Positions 63,501 to 64,000 of a stretch of DNA of 64,000 nt are shown here, piece by piece. A program made the translations under genes and the position numbers. Source of the stretch: Nocardioides halotolerans DSM 19273 (lineage in GTDB: Bacteria > Actinomycetota > Actinomycetes > Propionibacteriales > Nocardioidaceae). Position 1 is the first letter of the stretch, and every line of letters begins with the position of its first letter. Where the stretch lies: assembly GCF_000422805.1 (NCBI RefSeq), contig NZ_AUGT01000009.1, positions 196,727 to 260,726 of the forward strand, read 5' to 3'. The notes beneath the pieces are model-generated. The model was not told the origin of the DNA, did not search any database, and saw nothing but the letters and a program-made list of their open reading frames with translations.

Positions 63501-64000
63501 CCGGCCTCGGAGGCGCAGGTCCCGGCGCAGAGCTGCGACACGGTCTCCGTGCCCGGCTCCGGCCTGGTGCACCACAAGTCCGTCAGCCCGGCCGCGGGGA
63601 CCGCGGTCGAGGTCGGTGACGTGCTCACCTACACGCTGACCTTCGACAACACCCTCGGCCAGACCGCCGCGACCGTCGACACCGAGGACGACCTGTCCGC
63701 CGTGCTCGACGACGCGACGCTCGACACCGCCTCCATCACGGCGGGAGCGGGGCTGAACGCCGCGCCGACGCCGGTCGGTGCGCCCACGGCGCTGGCCGTG
63801 ACCGGTGCGGTGCCGGCGGGTGCGACGCGCACGGTGACCTACCAGGTCACGGTGAAGCCGTTCGCCCAGCAGGGCGACCACGTCATCACCAACGCGCTGG
63901 CCTGCGAGCCCGGCGAGCCGGACCCGTGCGCGCCGGAGACGACCACCAACCCGGTGCGGCACGTGGTGCTCACGAAGGTGAGGACCTCGCCTGCCGCTCC
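54597..64000 (+). CDS. Giant secreted GEVED/DUF11-repeat surface protein (partial)
   Basis: The open frame runs off the window after 3134 codons. A signal peptide (basic head, hydrophobic core, cleavage likely after VQAHA near residue 43) is followed by a TTGAE-repeat linker and a propeller-like region (about 115-350; TVYSIQGTDPRNLWSVN). A prealbumin-like domain and four GEVED-type modules (DYGDAP starts, DDEDG, GEVED ends) come next, with two beta-rich inserts. From about residue 1550 it consists of DUF11-type beta-sandwich repeats. Such proteins are adhesins or cell-surface fibres. The start is GTG 54597, without a clear ribosome binding site. The anchor at the C-terminus is outside the window. 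Confidence 0.88.
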   Translation, partial: MAPSSQHQHRTRRARRWLYPLASTLATTALTLSVVTVQAHADESVPSSGLSVSTDPVGPTDSGPAQATTGAETTGAETTAETTGAEPDPSDSEVPAGRAQDAGAADLAALPCNTVYSIQGTDPRNLWSVNTGTGVQTSVGSFTIGSSLTGNLNGLGISADGEKVYGVLPANSSGSGRSIYVHTRAANTTTLLGAGVASAAVTHGAVNPANGFYYYGGVSSGTLNVYGFNTTTNSSIGLVASGPIPNGGGNGDWAFDTQGRLYVVAGDAGDNRISVVNQAIPATTQATPVALTGTLLATSTVNAAINGIAFGGDGYLYIASGTRIYKVNPSSGQADAGQALSQTGSVDLASCAVPSTIEVVKNLPDGRAGVLDQATLSISGGGLAAAVTATTTGSDTGLQDDPAETAGPVLGLNGDTYTVSESGLATGASYIKSWKCVNTTSGTTLAQGTGITGTVTLPAGTATAVVLCTFTNALPKKDYGDAPGTFTTTQAQNGPSHTLVGYDSAAHTSTLMLGAHVDDDADGVPTAGATGDDTTGTDDEDALGSLALTPGATTASATVPVVNSTGAAATLYGFVDTNGDGTFQTSETATASVPNGATSATLGWTGLPAITPGTQPVVRLRLTSTALTDNPVTINFDDRSQGPASDGEVEDLLASVDQATDYGDAPASYATTKAANGPAHGFGTPHLGATVDYEADGQPNAAADGDDTNATDDEDGVTFNPALGYPSPTIRTGTDPVTLAAPVNHVTVNASAAGFASMWVDWNEDGDFLDAGERVADATPVTTGANDLTFSNATIPADIRTYVRVRYSTDAASIHAPTGAAPNGEVEDYRVLVERLIVPSACAPVSTPFYALTYTSVTEKATAPDAARYPGVTVVGGVVVDMLAKVTSGSLTAAGFTLLGDDALFNLSNGSLAMDLQFTFVRSGTTTPIAINGVWSVNDMDLGEATVYSKSQLAGVAITPGSKVVLTETPTTVKLAGGVSGNGDPTQRYQAWFIGQSQLTTTWVGSGFWLDGDGDLSVPPSCDDYGDAPDSYKTLLGSDGPHHTVTPGLRLGADSEFDGDGQPTVGADGDDTNRIDDEDGVAAPITQATGQTTTVTVSATNTTGAGATLAGWIDLNSNGSFDAAERVTKPVPANSGTATYTLAFPAAVTNADTYARFRLLPGAPADPLPTGAATAGEVEDHRVAGAVPVVTCMTDPALFNTGYDGSAKAAAGTLDRNWQVALGNATGPASAGAYAPAWVVTPHPAWYPGTFGNATWISRYADNQQVGNSEDLYFRYTFRIAPEVSLGSFALPMEFFADNSVPDVWVNGVSQDPFESGLPMTTGDPYQYAGYQLANKAATSLSHGFQTGLNTVVVRVASGAPAVGFLAQINAKALCTDRGDAPDGYGTTGVTGASHGLLGYDDSTHTADLMIGARVDAEADGAPGATATGDDLAGVDDEDGVAPVTVTKGSAPSITVQVTNSTAAPATIAGWVDLDKSGTFDADERAVATVAPMTTGGTVTLTWAGTVTTSQSTYARFRLFPGVVTDPQPAGQATAGEVEDHQVTTLTPSLKVEKTSDATASSGPGDTVHYTVTLTNTGTGAFTAANPARLVDDLTGVLDDATYQNDAVATLDGVAVGAPTYAAPRVSWSGPLAAGKAVVVTYSIVLGGGGDGHVRNTAFAPPTGDPNPPTPDCTTPAPTCATVDHELPKLTVTKVANRTQLPAVGQTITYTVTVENTGLGDYTAAHPATFADDLSEVLDDATLSQSDVTATRGTATFTSPNLTWTGTLPSGGSATITYTLTYTGAGDHQLDNSACVPSDEAADPSDDCRTVSVPGSGLRHHKSVSPASGTPVEVGQVLTYTLTFENVGNAPATVDSSDDLSDVLDDAQLVGVPTAGPGLTATVNGTQLDVDGTVPAGETRTVTYQVVVRAYADQGNHQVANSLGCESGEPAGCAPETTTNPVRHATLTKTSTATADSKPGDAVTYTVTIENDGTGDWTALDPASVVDDLSGVLDDATYDGTATASAGTTSYAAPRLTWTGALAHGDTVTITYAVTLTGGGDGHVDNVVWQPADPGTPGPTPDCSTASVPCAEHGYDLPKLTVDKTSDRTTINADGDRITYTVTVTNPGPGAYTAAHPATFSDDLSGVLDDAAFDVGSETATTGTATFTGTTLDWSGVLAPGQSATVTYTVTYDSTLGGDFAVDNLVCVPPSEALDPADRCSTVKTPGSGLREKKDVDPATGTPVAEGQVLTYTLTFQNVGAAPAAVDNSDDLSGVVDDATLVPGSLSADAGLTAVLNGAGDRLDVTGTVPVGATLTVTYQVTVKAYADQGDHVVANALGCEPFDVPCVPTTTSNPVRHLKVTKNSDATADSKPGDTVTYTVRLENDGAGDYTVAQPAALVDDLTGVLDDATFDGVAHASQGPAPTYTAPRITWSGPLAAGDEVRVTYEVVLKGGGDGHVDNVAWAPVDPGTPGPTPDCATAVVPCADESFDLPKLVISKSADRSELTATGQVVTYTVVVTNPGPGDYTADHLAAFSDDLSDVVDDAELDPASVTTSSGTATYLSPLLVWTGVLGAGDSATITYRATYRATGDHVLANTACVPAGEARTPGERCDSVIPNGSTLAHAKSVSPASGTPVQVGQVLTYTLGFTKSNGVPALVDTVDDLSGVLDDATLVPGSVQAGPGLTATVNGTDLVVTGTLLVPATVTYQVVVKPFDQQGDHVLANALACEPGDPQPCSPETTSNPVAHLDVDKSSDRTVDSKPGDTITYTVTGHNDGPGDFAAADPATLVDDLTGVLDDATYGNDAASDRGAAPTYAAPRITWAGALAHGDTVTVTYTVVLTGGGDGLVRNVAWDPDGPPGPTPDCATSPLPCDEESFDLPKLSVAKSADRADLPATGEDVTYTVVVTNEGPGDYTAAHPATFSDDLSEVLDDATLEGVVGATVGAASITGTTLSWSGVLVAHQSATITYTFTYRATGNHVLDNTACIPASEAQVPAQSCDTVSVPGSGLVHHKSVSPAAGTAVEVGDVLTYTLTFDNTLGQTAATVDTEDDLSAVLDDATLDTASITAGAGLNAAPTPVGAPTALAVTGAVPAGATRTVTYQVTVKPFAQQGDHVITNALACEPGEPDPCAPETTTNPVRHVVLTKVRTSPAA
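59244..60428 (+). repeat. DUF11 super-repeat 1 (three modules)
   Basis: It begins LKVEKTSDATA and contains modules starting about 59244, 59655 (LPKLTVTK) and 60045 (GLRHHKSVSP). It is 1185 bp, 395 codons. Confidence 0.85.
60429..61610 (+). repeat. DUF11 super-repeat 2
   Basis: It begins ATLTKTSTATADSKPGD and has the same three-module order (LPKLTVDK; GLREKKDVDP). It is 1182 bp. Confidence 0.85.
61611..62780 (+). repeat. DUF11 super-repeat 3
   Basis: It begins LKVTKNSDATADSKPGD, then LPKLVISK and a third module starting TLAHAKSVSP. It is 1170 bp. Confidence 0.85.
62781..63962 (+). repeat. DUF11 super-repeat 4
   Basis: It begins LDVDKSSDRTVDSKPGD, then LPKLSVAK and GLVHHKSVSP. It is 1182 bp. 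A fifth unit starts at 63963 and leaves the window. Confidence 0.85.

Noticed and set aside
54360..63962. A 3200-codon open frame on the minus strand opposite the surface-protein gene
   Set aside because: It is the antisense of DUF11 repeats in G/C-third-position DNA. The translation is Arg/Gly/Val/His-rich without domains, whereas the plus strand has a signal peptide and recognisable modules.
59244..63962. A CRISPR-like periodic repeat
   Set aside because: The repeats are ~1.2-kb coding units in frame within one protein, with no short spacers or cas genes.

Overview
The window is high-GC DNA from an actinobacterium. Mycothiol synthase (mshD), GlnR, a CysA2/SseC-type sulfur locus, frequent GTG starts, 4-bp ATGA/GTGA gene overlaps and many leaderless starts all point that way. 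The overall gene set fits Nocardioidaceae, with Nocardioides the best guess; this is inference from content, not a database match.

Layout. 0.2-4.3 kb: a small unknown protein, then a CsoR-controlled copper operon (csoR, a CopZ-like chaperone, a membrane-anchored Met/Asp/His-rich protein, copA). 4.4-15.8 kb: phosphate and polyphosphate genes: a MutT1-type Nudix/phosphatase, pstSCAB behind a clear PHO box, a Pit transporter with its DUF47 partner, and ppk1; an orphan AbiEi/nuclease-like protein sits among palindromic repeats. 15.9-21.1 kb: envelope and secreted proteins (a tandem pair of membrane proteins, an alpha/beta esterase, two tandem SGNH hydrolases). 21.1-29.4 kb: two alanine-rich coiled-coil proteins (1358 and 558 residues) flank a DsrE-like protein, a nitrobindin-like protein, a Fur regulator and YgfZ. 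29.5-33.1 kb: mshD, glnR, a MoaD-like protein and a PAS histidine kinase.

33.2-49.3 kb is a surface-glycan region. It holds an ACP/adenylase/reductase/acyltransferase cassette, a thioredoxin, a flippase, several glycosyltransferases, sugar O-methyl- and acetyltransferases, GDP-mannose 4,6-dehydratase (gmd) and a GDP-mannose 3,5-epimerase homologue. This block appears to separate the thioredoxin from DUF4395-cysA2-sseC, genes that lie close together in Mycobacterium tuberculosis. The sulfur operon (49.35-51.3 kb) begins with a leaderless upstream ORF containing two cysteine codons and a hairpin overlapping its stop, a probable cysteine-responsive leader.

51.4-54.2 kb encodes a receiver-PAS-PAS-histidine kinase overlapping a receiver-HATPase fusion. 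From 54.6 kb to the window end runs one incomplete reading frame for a giant secreted protein (over 3100 residues): signal peptide, propeller-like region, GEVED modules, then DUF11-type repeats in a ~1.18-kb three-module super-repeat.

Two themes run through the window. First, extragenic palindromes: one family has five copies with TAGTCCCTGACG arms, each just after a gene, plus unrelated palindromes at other gene ends. Second, TANNNT -10 boxes placed 6-7 nt before the start codon, implying leaderless mRNAs. I saw no tRNA, rRNA, CRISPR array, insertion sequence or integrase.
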